Below, piece after piece: positions 1 through 5,608 of a DNA stretch of 6,865 nt (the first letter of the stretch is position 1; every line of letters begins with the position of its first letter). The stretch is taken from the NCBI GenBank assembly GCA_007133925.1, contig SLLU01000154.1, positions 1 through 6,865 on the forward strand, read 5' to 3'. The position numbers and the translations under genes were made by a program. The DNA is from Candidatus Halarchaeoplasma halalkaliphilum (GTDB lineage Archaea > Thermoplasmatota > Thermoplasmata > Halarchaeoplasmatales > Halarchaeoplasmataceae). The notes beneath the pieces were generated by a model. That model was given only the letters and a program-made list of their open reading frames with translations, did not search any database and had not been told where the DNA came from.

Positions 1-906
1 CCCTACATCGCTTTCTTCATGGCATTCGTTTTGATCAGGGCCCGGAGGAACATGACCGACTGGATGCCGAAAATAGACCTAGGAAGGAACGAATTGAGAA
101 TACAGATAATATTGTCTTTGATACCTTCTACCATCGTTATATTGATACTTGTTTACAGCGTGTACTACCACATACCCGGAACGGATATAACTCTGGGGAG
201 TAACATACTTCTGGGACTCCCTCTTCTTCTAGTAGGTGTTTTCGCCCTTTTTTCAAGAATACCCCTCTACATTTACAGGGAAGGAACACTTGTGATGGGA
301 TGGATATCTTGCGTGATCATGACCGCACTTCTGGGCATCGCCACCGGATCCTCCTCACTGTACACCATCAGACTGGTATCCTTTTTCATGTTACCCTTGG
401 TGATACTTTTCGGTATAGGTGTGATAAGGTTCCAGCAGCTGGCGGACCCGTTTTCACAAAAAAACAAGGTGATGGCAGCATGCATATTACTCCTGCTGGC
501 TGTCAACATACCCCTAATGTACCCATCACAGGAAACCACATCGGGATACATCGAATGGACGGAACATGACGCCCTGGAGGCATCACACTGGACAAGTTAT
601 TCCATCCACGGGAACATACTGACGGATCACCGGCTCAGTGCCGCACTCTTTTCCATGGGAGAACTCAATGTCTCGTGGACCGACGGCGAACCTGCGTATT
701 TTTCCACATCCCGACAAGAAGCCCATGAAACTTTGACTGCCATGGATATAAGGTACATCATGATGGACCACTACATGAACGAAACCGCAACGGTGGCCGA
801 CGGGGTGAATCCCGCACCCATGGATCCGGAACTGGTACGATGGTACCATAGCGGATACCGGCTCTACGTGAGAGAGAACACAGAAGTGTATCTCATACCC
901 ATGTAG
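1..906 (+). CDS. Polytopic membrane protein with C-terminal extracytoplasmic domain (5' end missing)
   Basis: The reading frame is open from base 1, so the gene begins before the window; the first ATG at 19 lies inside a hydrophobic stretch and is probably internal. Counting from that ATG, likely membrane helices lie at about 28-50, 62-86, 91-110, 115-136 and 151-168. A mostly soluble tail of about 125 residues follows, with two N-glycosylation sequons (NVS near 217, NET near 254) and the segments GNILTDHRLSAALFS and DIRYIMMD. Several membrane helices followed by a soluble outer domain is the plan of archaeal GT-C type glycosyltransferases such as STT3/AglB-like or dolichyl-phosphate-sugar dependent enzymes. 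The catalytic N-terminal part is outside the window, so that assignment is an inference. Stop TAG at 904-906. It could equally be a membrane protein of unknown function. Confidence 0.75.
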   Translation, partial: PYIAFFMAFVLIRARRNMTDWMPKIDLGRNELRIQIILSLIPSTIVILILVYSVYYHIPGTDITLGSNILLGLPLLLVGVFALFSRIPLYIYREGTLVMGWISCVIMTALLGIATGSSSLYTIRLVSFFMLPLVILFGIGVIRFQQLADPFSQKNKVMAACILLLLAVNIPLMYPSQETTSGYIEWTEHDALEASHWTSYSIHGNILTDHRLSAALFSMGELNVSWTDGEPAYFSTSRQEAHETLTAMDIRYIMMDHYMNETATVADGVNPAPMDPELVRWYHSGYRLYVRENTEVYLIPM

Positions 907-952
907 AGCATGAAAAAGTTCCATCCCAGGGGTCGACGGATAAGCTATAGTA

Positions 953-961
953 AGATATAAA
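953..961 (+). promoter_or_regulatory. TATA box upstream of 988 / 1173
   Basis: AGATATAAA lies about 31 bases before the ATG at 988, which places transcription start at about 982-988. It would give a nearly leaderless transcript for the small ORF at 988, or a leader of about 190 bases for the membrane protein at 1173. This is the only good TATA-like element seen between 907 and 1172. Confidence 0.45.
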
Positions 962-987
962 TGCACAGTTGAAGATTAGATTTAACG

Positions 988-1179
988 ATGAAAAGCACAC
1001 AGCGGTCCAAGGATTTCGCGAAAGCATATCGTGAGATACAGGATATGCTTTTTTATCGACTGATGGTGACCATTGGTGTTGAGGAAGGGGGATACTCAGA
1101 TCACATGGATCAATGCGATAGAGCACAGCCTTTAGGCGGGACTGGCATCGGGATAGAAGAGGTTTCATTTCCATGGTAA
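988..1179 (+). CDS. Possible small protein, 63 aa, unrecognised
   Basis: ATG at 988 lies where a leaderless transcript from the TATA box at 953-961 would begin. The TAA stop overlaps the next gene's ATG by 7 bases (ATGGTAA), an arrangement compatible with translational coupling. Residues 1-27 are charged and could form an amphipathic helix; the rest is Gly/acidic with no motif I recognise. Against it: no Shine-Dalgarno, codons such as CGT, CGA and TTA that are less used in the neighbouring genes, and no recognisable family. If it is not translated, this stretch is simply the leader of the gene at 1173. Confidence 0.33.
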   Translation: MKSTQRSKDFAKAYREIQDMLFYRLMVTIGVEEGGYSDHMDQCDRAQPLGGTGIGIEEVSFPW

Positions 1180-1712
1180 GCAGGAAAGACATAAAGAGAT
1201 CACTCGCCCGCATACCGAGAGGTGTGAGGGGTGAGGTAAAGAAAAAGCGTGAGTCCGTACCATTCCTCATATCCATTTCATTCATCGTGGCTTTCATCAG
1301 TGCGAGACTATGGGTGGTCCTCCTGGGTGCAGCAAATAGACCTCCCCCAGAAGGTATAATATATGTCGGTAGGAACGTGGTCATCGGCGGATACCACATA
1401 CACCACATCACCTACGGAATAATTCTCATATGCATCTCTGCCTGGCTCGCCATAAACTACTGGAGCAAGACCATCGTCAGGATCAGTTCCATCATGTTCG
1501 GTGCCGGTCTTGGACTCATCGTAGATGAACTTGGATTCATCATAGAGGGGATAGAGCCCTACAGGGCAGACCGGGAGGTATTCTACATTGCGGTGCTCAT
1601 CGTTGCCGGATTTCTCAGCCTGGTTTACTTTCCCTCCTTTTACGAGGCCATGAAAAGAGATATCAAACGGTGGCGGAGAAAGCACCTCAGCAAGGACAAA
1701 GATGACATATAG
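1173..1712 (+). CDS. Four-helix integral membrane protein with HIHH and DE motifs, function unknown
   Basis: 179 aa. A basic N-terminus (1-29, many Lys/Arg) is followed by likely membrane helices at about 30-52, 78-97, 102-123 and 135-155 and a strongly basic tail (KRWRRK near 165-170). By the positive-inside rule both ends should be cytoplasmic, which fits four helices. Two polar motifs stand out in otherwise hydrophobic surroundings: GYHIHHITYGI (His75, His77, His78) entering helix 2 and GAGLGLIVDELGF (Asp118, Glu119) at the end of helix 3. They could form a membrane-embedded metal or proton site; that is inference. I do not recognise a named family. The start is chosen for its weak GAAGAGG upstream and the 7-base overlap with the ORF before it. 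The 3' end overlaps the convergent glycosylase gene by 26 bp. Confidence 0.85.
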   Translation: MVSRKDIKRSLARIPRGVRGEVKKKRESVPFLISISFIVAFISARLWVVLLGAANRPPPEGIIYVGRNVVIGGYHIHHITYGIILICISAWLAINYWSKTIVRISSIMFGAGLGLIVDELGFIIEGIEPYRADREVFYIAVLIVAGFLSLVYFPSFYEAMKRDIKRWRRKHLSKDKDDI

Positions 1713-2313
1713 GACATCCCTCACATACGGGTTTACTTTTTTTACAATGCCTCTTACCCAGGACGACCAGCAGTGCATGGTACTCACCGTAAATGACCGG
1801 GTCACGTGGTAAATCCTCTTCGAAAAAGGCCTTTATGGTATGGTAATCTGCCTCCACACCGAAGACTCTGGCGGTGATACGGGTAGTGTATGCATCCACT
1901 ACAAAAGTTGGTTCCCCGGCACCGTATAGTATCATGCTGTCAGCAGTCTCGGGACCGATGCCTTTGATGCCCAGGAGCTTATTTCTCAGGTCCTCTTGCT
2001 TCAGAAAGGACACAACTCCACCCTGTTCCAGAACCGCCTGGGACAAGGCCTTCAGCCGTTCCGCCTTTTGCCTATAGAATCCGGTGGGTCTGATCAGTAT
2101 CTCCAGTTCTCTTTGTTCCATCCCTTGCATTCTCTCAGGATCCAATACACCATGGTTTTTCAGATTCTCCAATGCCACCTCAACGTTCCGCCAGCTCACG
2201 TTCTGTGTCAGTATGGCCCCCACCAACATCTCAAAGGTGCTTTCAGCGGGCCACCACTCCTGTGGGCCGAAATGGTCCATCAGGGCCTCGTAAACTTCCA
2301 TAACGGATGCCAT
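1687..2313 (-). CDS. Endonuclease III-like DNA glycosylase (HhH-GPD, [4Fe-4S])
   Basis: 208 aa, the usual length of the Nth superfamily. It would remove damaged bases from DNA in base excision repair. Visible features: N-terminal segment AILTQNVSWRNVEVALENL (33-51); helix-hairpin-helix LLGIKGIGPETAD (113-125); the conserved catalytic aspartate Asp140 in FVVDAYTTRI; and four cluster cysteines Cys190, 197, 200 and 206 with the canonical spacing C-x6-C-x2-C-x5-C, plus extra Cys203 and Cys208. Glu122 occupies the position of the lyase lysine (Lys120 of E. coli Nth), as in COG2231 and MagIII-type proteins, so a monofunctional glycosylase, perhaps for alkylated bases, is more likely than a true endonuclease III. 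The ATG at 2313 has AGGTATC six bases upstream and a TATA-like element about 30 bases upstream. It is divergent from DUF763. Confidence 0.92.
   Translation of the reverse strand: MASVMEVYEALMDHFGPQEWWPAESTFEMLVGAILTQNVSWRNVEVALENLKNHGVLDPERMQGMEQRELEILIRPTGFYRQKAERLKALSQAVLEQGGVVSFLKQEDLRNKLLGIKGIGPETADSMILYGAGEPTFVVDAYTTRITARVFGVEADYHTIKAFFEEDLPRDPVIYGEYHALLVVLGKRHCKKSKPVCEGCPICHLCPC
1737..1743 (+). terminator. T-run terminator for the 1173-1712 gene
   Basis: A run of seven T lies 25 bases past the stop of the plus-strand membrane gene, preceded by GGGTTTAC. Archaeal RNA polymerase terminates on such U-tracts without needing a hairpin. The run sits inside the opposite-strand glycosylase gene, where its complement encodes the Lys-Lys after the first Fe-S cysteine. 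Confidence 0.45.
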
Positions 2314-2338
2314 GTGATACCTGCAATTATTCAGTTCT

Positions 2339-2346
2339 GATATAGC
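2339..2346 (-). promoter_or_regulatory. TATA box for the DNA glycosylase gene
   Basis: On the minus strand GCTATATC lies about 29 bases before the ATG at 2313, predicting a start site near 2316 and a very short leader. It shares the 84-bp divergent intergenic region with the DUF763 promoter; the two TATA boxes are about 28 bp apart, so the pre-initiation complexes could interfere with each other. Confidence 0.45.
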
Positions 2347-2366
2347 TTTAACCCATTTCGCAAAGA

Positions 2367-2373
2367 TTTATTA
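2367..2373 (+). promoter_or_regulatory. TATA box for the DUF763 gene
   Basis: TTTATTA, preceded by purine-rich CAAAGA as a possible BRE, is centred 28 bases before the GTG at 2398. Transcription would begin within a few bases of the start codon, so the mRNA is probably leaderless. Confidence 0.5.
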
Positions 2374-2397
2374 CCCCTGTGAAGGCTGCTTTCAGGT

Positions 2398-3507
2398 GTG
2401 AAACGCACCGGTACGGCAGACTTGCCCCTCCACGGTGGGAAGGCACCCCGATGGTTGTTCCAAAGGATGGTGAAATTGAGCGGGGCCATAAGCGAGACGG
2501 TGATAGATAACTACGGACAGGAGGTTTTCCTGGAGAGGATCACAGATCCGCACTGGTTCCAGGCCCTAGCCTGCACCATAGGGTTCGACTGGCACTCCAG
2601 CGGAACCACTACCACCACCTGCGGGGCATTGAAGATGGCACTGGACCCGGAACTTCACGGCATCGCCGTCCTTGGAGGCAAGGGCGCCGCAAGCAGGAAG
2701 ACCCCTGATGAGATAATGTCCCTGGAAGAACATTTCAACGTGGGCACTTCCAAGTTGACCGAACTCTCAGATCTGTCCAAGCTCACCGCCAAGGTAGATA
2801 ACTCCTGCATCCAGGACGGTTACCAACTCTATCATCATACATTCATCGTCACGGAAAAGGGAGATTGGGGCGTCATACAGCAGGGTATGAAGGACGATAT
2901 GGGGTTCGCCAGAAGGTATCACTGGCTCTCCCATGATATCAAAAACCCGGTGGAAGAACCCCATAGAGGGATATGCGGTGACCTACGTGAAGCAGAAGTT
3001 CTGGATATGACATCAAAAGAAAGTGGGGATACCCGGGAGATCTCACTGGATCTTGTTAAGGACGGACCGGAACATCTCAGACCCTATCTGTCCCGGGGAT
3101 GGCAGTCCTCACTGTATGAATATCACAATAAAAAGCACCTCCGGATGCCGTATCATCACCCGGTCCTGGACACGGACATATCCAAAGGTGGGTGGAAGGT
3201 TCTCGAAAGGGCGTACGAGATACAGCCAGAGAGCTATGCCGATCTCATATCTATAAGGGGCATGGGTCCAAAAAAGATAAGGGCCCTGGCCCTGGTTGCG
3301 GATCTGGTGCACGGGAGCGAGGCCAGCTGGAAGGACCCTGTGAAGTACAGTTTCGCCCACGGGGGCAAGGATGGTACTCCCTTCCCAGTGGACAGAGAAG
3401 TATACGATTCCACCATCCGTACCCTGGAAAGAGATTTGAGAGAGAGCTCCATGGAGGAAGGGGAGAGGCGCTCCGCCCTGAAGAGGTTGGAGAGACTGCT
3501 CAGTTAG
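2398..3507 (+). CDS. DUF763 (COG1415) family protein with helix-hairpin-helix motif
   Basis: 369 aa, GTG start. The N-terminus MKRTGTADLPLHGGKAPRWL is the family hallmark and fixes the start. Other family-like blocks: FDWHSSGTTTTTCGALKMAL (63-82), GGKGAASRKTPDEI (93-106), QLYHHTFIVTEKGDWGVIQQ (143-162), YHWLS (174-178) and RGWQSSLYEYHNKKHL (233-248). A helix-hairpin-helix, LISIRGMGPKKIRALALVAD (283-302), suggests DNA binding; FAHGGKDGTPFPVDR follows (319-333). The many conserved-looking His, Asp and Trp residues hint at an enzyme active site, but to my knowledge the biochemical function is not established. It lacks a signal or membrane segment and is probably cytoplasmic. It is divergent from a base-excision glycosylase and 70 bp upstream of PAN. 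A role in DNA metabolism is inference from the HhH and the neighbour. Confidence 0.92.
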   Translation: MKRTGTADLPLHGGKAPRWLFQRMVKLSGAISETVIDNYGQEVFLERITDPHWFQALACTIGFDWHSSGTTTTTCGALKMALDPELHGIAVLGGKGAASRKTPDEIMSLEEHFNVGTSKLTELSDLSKLTAKVDNSCIQDGYQLYHHTFIVTEKGDWGVIQQGMKDDMGFARRYHWLSHDIKNPVEEPHRGICGDLREAEVLDMTSKESGDTREISLDLVKDGPEHLRPYLSRGWQSSLYEYHNKKHLRMPYHHPVLDTDISKGGWKVLERAYEIQPESYADLISIRGMGPKKIRALALVADLVHGSEASWKDPVKYSFAHGGKDGTPFPVDREVYDSTIRTLERDLRESSMEEGERRSALKRLERLLS

Positions 3508-3523
3508 TCTGGTATCTCACCAA

Positions 3524-3534
3524 AATATTTATTA
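3524..3534 (+). promoter_or_regulatory. TATA box for PAN
   Basis: AATATTTATTA, preceded by CCAAA, predicts transcription start at about 3553-3558 and a leader of about 20-25 bases that contains the Shine-Dalgarno site. It lies just after the DUF763 stop, so PAN can be transcribed on its own even though it follows DUF763 on the same strand. Confidence 0.55.
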
Positions 3535-3565
3535 GAAACCGGATTGATGATTTTTATCACCAATT

Positions 3566-3576
3566 AAAGGTGATCC
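3566..3576 (+). promoter_or_regulatory. Strong Shine-Dalgarno site deciding the TTG start of PAN
   Basis: AAAGGTGATCC is complementary to the archaeal 16S rRNA tail over at least eight bases, with the GGTG core five bases before TTG at 3578. An in-frame TGA at 3548 excludes an upstream extension beyond that point, and no ATG or GTG in this frame lies between. The nearby ATG at 3582 is out of frame. Confidence 0.8.
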
Positions 3577-3577
3577 A

Positions 3578-4783
3578 TTGGATGAGGACAACATAAAAGG
3601 TACTTCCAGGGGACTGACCCAAAGAATCGAGGAGTTGCAACGGAAGCACGATGAGCTCCTTGCGGAGACACAGTATGGAGGGGAGAGGGATTATATAGTC
3701 GAGGAGCTTCACCGGCTCAAAAGGGAGACCCGGGAGATAAAGAAAGAGTTGGCCCGGCTCAAAAAACCACCTCTTATAGTGGGGAATATAAAAGAAACCC
3801 TCGCCCACGGCGAGGCAATAATCGAGAGTTCCACGGGTCCTGATTTCATCGTCACCGTGGCGGATTACCTTCCACCCAGGGATATCAGACCGGGAACCCG
3901 GGTGGCACTGAACAAACAAACTCTTTCGATCGTCAAGGTACTGCCACCTGCCGTTGACCCCCACGTGATGGGTGCGGAGATAATCGAGAGGCCAGTTGTG
4001 ACATACAACGACATAGGTGGTTTGATAGATCAGATCAGGGAAGTCAAGGAAACCATAGAGGAACCCCTTCTTAATCCGCAAAAATTCAAGCGCATGGGGA
4101 TCGATCCTCCCAAAGGCGTGCTACTTGTAGGACCTCCGGGAACCGGTAAGACCCTCATAGCAAAGGCCGCGGCGAATCGCACCCATGCCACCTTCATCAG
4201 GATGGTGGGATCGGAGTTGGTGCAGAAATACATAGGAGAAGGAGCCCGGATGGTGAGGGAACTGTTCCAGATGGCCAGGGAAAAATCTCCATCCATCATA
4301 TTCATAGACGAACTTGACTCCGTGGCCACCCAGAGGATGGAGCAATCCACCTCCGGTGACAGGGAAGTTCAGAGGACTATGATGCAGCTGCTAGCGGAAC
4401 TGGATGGTTTCGAGCCAGTGGGAGACGTGAAGGTGATGGCGGCAACCAATCGGCCGGAACTCCTGGACAAGGCACTGCTCAGGCCGGGAAGATTCGACAG
4501 GATAATCATGGTACCATTACCCGACAGGAACTCCAGGAAAAAGATATTAGGTATACACACTAGGATGATGCCCATCCACGAGGAGATAAACTTCGATATG
4601 CTGTCCAAGAAAACCCAGGGGGCATCCGGGGCGGATATAAAGGTGATCTGCACCGAAGCCGGCATGTTTACCATGAGGGATGGCAGGGATCTGGTGGAAG
4701 AGAAGGATTTCCTCAAAGCCATAGATAAGGTATTGTGCGAATCCCCCGAAAGGCAGGTCAAGAAACAGGTTATGTTCGCTTGA
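3578..4783 (+). CDS. pan: Proteasome-activating nucleotidase (AAA+ ATPase)
   Basis: 401 aa, TTG start. PAN forms a hexameric ring on the 20S proteasome, unfolds substrates with ATP and threads them into the core. In order: N-terminal coiled coil (about 12-62), Pro64-Pro65 hinge before the OB-fold (PPLIVG, about 64-125), Walker A GPPGTGKT (185-192), pore loop KYIGEG (217-222), Walker B IIFIDE (240-245), sensor 1 Asn291 in AATNRP, arginine fingers in LRPGRFDR (Arg302, Arg305), and sensor-2 region GASGAD (348-353). The C-terminus is MFA, a variant of the HbYX docking motif with Phe for Tyr. It is slightly shorter than M. jannaschii PAN (430 aa), with little sequence before the coiled coil. No 20S subunit gene is in the window. 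Confidence 0.96.
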   Translation: MDEDNIKGTSRGLTQRIEELQRKHDELLAETQYGGERDYIVEELHRLKRETREIKKELARLKKPPLIVGNIKETLAHGEAIIESSTGPDFIVTVADYLPPRDIRPGTRVALNKQTLSIVKVLPPAVDPHVMGAEIIERPVVTYNDIGGLIDQIREVKETIEEPLLNPQKFKRMGIDPPKGVLLVGPPGTGKTLIAKAAANRTHATFIRMVGSELVQKYIGEGARMVRELFQMAREKSPSIIFIDELDSVATQRMEQSTSGDREVQRTMMQLLAELDGFEPVGDVKVMAATNRPELLDKALLRPGRFDRIIMVPLPDRNSRKKILGIHTRMMPIHEEINFDMLSKKTQGASGADIKVICTEAGMFTMRDGRDLVEEKDFLKAIDKVLCESPERQVKKQVMFA

Positions 4784-4798
4784 CGTGTTCGCTTGACG
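4773..4798. repeat. 13-bp perfect tandem duplication at the PAN stop codon
   Basis: TGTTCGCTTGACG occurs twice head to tail (4773-4785 and 4786-4798). The first copy contains the last codons of PAN (Phe, Ala, TGA); the second fills most of the 22-bp gap to the convergent transporter gene. It looks like a replication-slippage duplication that left the PAN reading frame unchanged. Confidence 0.85.
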
Positions 4799-4805
4799 AA
4801 TTTAT

Positions 4806-5417
4806 TTATGGCTTCCACATGGGCCCGCCCATGGGCAGTACGATCTTACCAGCCATATTGTTGAGCAGTATCGCTGCAGCTCCGTAGTAGGAAAACAGGG
4901 ATACGGCCAGTAGTGCTATGCCCACGGGTACCGCCGAAGTCCCGGCCATTATGTGAAGTACGAGGGTGATTATGGCCACATCTATGCCAACGAGTATGGC
5001 AAAGAAGACCTTGTTGGCCAGCAGTGTACCCACCGTCAGTATGAAACTAAAGAACAGAAATCCTATGAGACCATAGGCGTAGTGGTCCATGTCCACCGTC
5101 ACATCGGTGAATATCCGGATTATCAGTGTGAGAGATACTGCATACCAAAGTAAAGAATAGGTCGTGAAGGCCGTGGCACCGAAGATGTTGTTCCTTTTGT
5201 AATCCATTATACCGGCGATCAGCTGGGCGGTGGCACCCAAGAAGATGGTCCATGGGATCATCAGGGAGGTATTGGTCGCATCCGCCCATCCCATATCAGT
5301 CACACCCAATACCAGAGCGGCAACTGCCAGACCTATGAGACCTAGGCAAGCGGGTTCCGCAACGGGTTGAGGGAGTTCTTTTATAGTAACGCTCTTTGAT
5401 TGATTGTCCTGTTCCAT
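4806..5417 (-). CDS. GPR1/FUN34/YaaH family acetate (succinate) transporter
   Basis: 203 aa, typical length for the AceTr/SatP family of six-helix membrane proteins that move acetate or other small monocarboxylates with protons. Six likely helices lie at about 23-41, 53-71, 79-102, 112-134, 137-157 and 163-186. The N-terminal family signature NP[AV]P[LF]GL is present but altered to EPACLGL (21-27); FGATAFTTYSLLWY (79-92) and SYYGAAAILLN (176-186) match family blocks well. The ATG at 5417 lies about 29 bases after a TATA box, so the transcript is likely leaderless. It converges on PAN with a 22-bp gap. An acetate-family permease could serve uptake for assimilation or excretion after fermentation; the sequence does not say which, and the altered signature leaves the substrate open. 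Confidence 0.92.
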   Translation of the reverse strand: MEQDNQSKSVTIKELPQPVAEPACLGLIGLAVAALVLGVTDMGWADATNTSLMIPWTIFLGATAQLIAGIMDYKRNNIFGATAFTTYSLLWYAVSLTLIIRIFTDVTVDMDHYAYGLIGFLFFSFILTVGTLLANKVFFAILVGIDVAIITLVLHIMAGTSAVPVGIALLAVSLFSYYGAAAILLNNMAGKIVLPMGGPMWKP

Positions 5418-5440
5418 AGAGGCACGTCTAGGGCATACTT

Positions 5441-5450
5441 GTATTTATTT
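5441..5450 (-). promoter_or_regulatory. TATA box for the acetate-family transporter
   Basis: On the minus strand AAATAAATAC is centred about 29 bases before the ATG at 5417, with CCAG before it. The predicted start site at about 5418-5421 makes the transporter mRNA leaderless, in keeping with the absence of a Shine-Dalgarno site. Confidence 0.6.
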
Positions 5451-5462
5451 CTGGCGGAAACC

Positions 5463-5482
5463 GATGAATGGGATCATTCATC
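5463..5482. repeat. Perfect 8-bp inverted repeat (hairpin or operator)
   Basis: GATGAATG and CATTCATC flank a 4-base spacer (GGAT). The element spans the last codons and stop of the zinc-ribbon gene and ends 13 bp upstream of the transporter TATA box. It could be a 3'-end hairpin of the zinc-ribbon mRNA or a binding site for a dimeric regulator of the transporter. No T-run follows it on the minus strand, which argues against a bacterial-style terminator. Confidence 0.6.
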
Positions 5483-5608
5483 TTGGTAAACAAGCACCCC
5501 TACGTATCCACAATCCCTGCATCGGTACTTGTATCCCGTGATGAATCCCGCCTCGGGTACTATGTTGTTCCCCTCACATTTGGGGCAATACAGTCGTTTT
5601 TCGCTCAT
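5474..5608 (-). CDS. Small zinc-ribbon protein, 44 aa
   Basis: Found by reading the minus strand: MSEKRLYCPKC, then a 19-residue spacer, then CRDCGYVGVLVYQDE and TGA. Two CxxC knuckles (Cys8/Cys11 and Cys30/Cys33) form a complete zinc ribbon, each with the usual follow-up residues (CPKC; CRDCGY). Such mini ribbons in archaea bind zinc and usually nucleic acid or a partner protein; the specific role is not known. An in-frame ATG at 5650 would add 14 residues (MNPTVTAGGQIPVN), giving 58 aa. I prefer 5608, because the first CxxC would then be near the N-terminus as in similar proteins and because hairpins occupy the stretch between the two starts. No good Shine-Dalgarno is visible at either start. 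The gene follows the structured RNA stretch. Confidence 0.72.
   Translation of the reverse strand: MSEKRLYCPKCEGNNIVPEAGFITGYKYRCRDCGYVGVLVYQDE

Noticed and set aside
19..21. ATG at 19 as the true start of the first gene
   Set aside because: The frame is open with hydrophobic codons from base 1, there is no Shine-Dalgarno or TATA in reach, and the ATG falls inside an apparent membrane segment.
893..1411. 172-residue ORF on the minus strand
   Set aside because: Antisense to the membrane gene at 1173-1712 and the end of the first gene; composition is Met/Trp/Pro/Ser-rich without a domain. It is a shadow of the real genes.
3192..3596. 134-residue plus-strand ORF overlapping DUF763 and the PAN promoter
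   Set aside because: Out of frame with the clearly conserved DUF763 HhH region, and overlaps the PAN leader; Gly/Arg-rich shadow.
3557..4081. 174-residue minus-strand ORF
   Set aside because: Lies antisense within PAN, whose domains are unmistakable; no recognisable motif.
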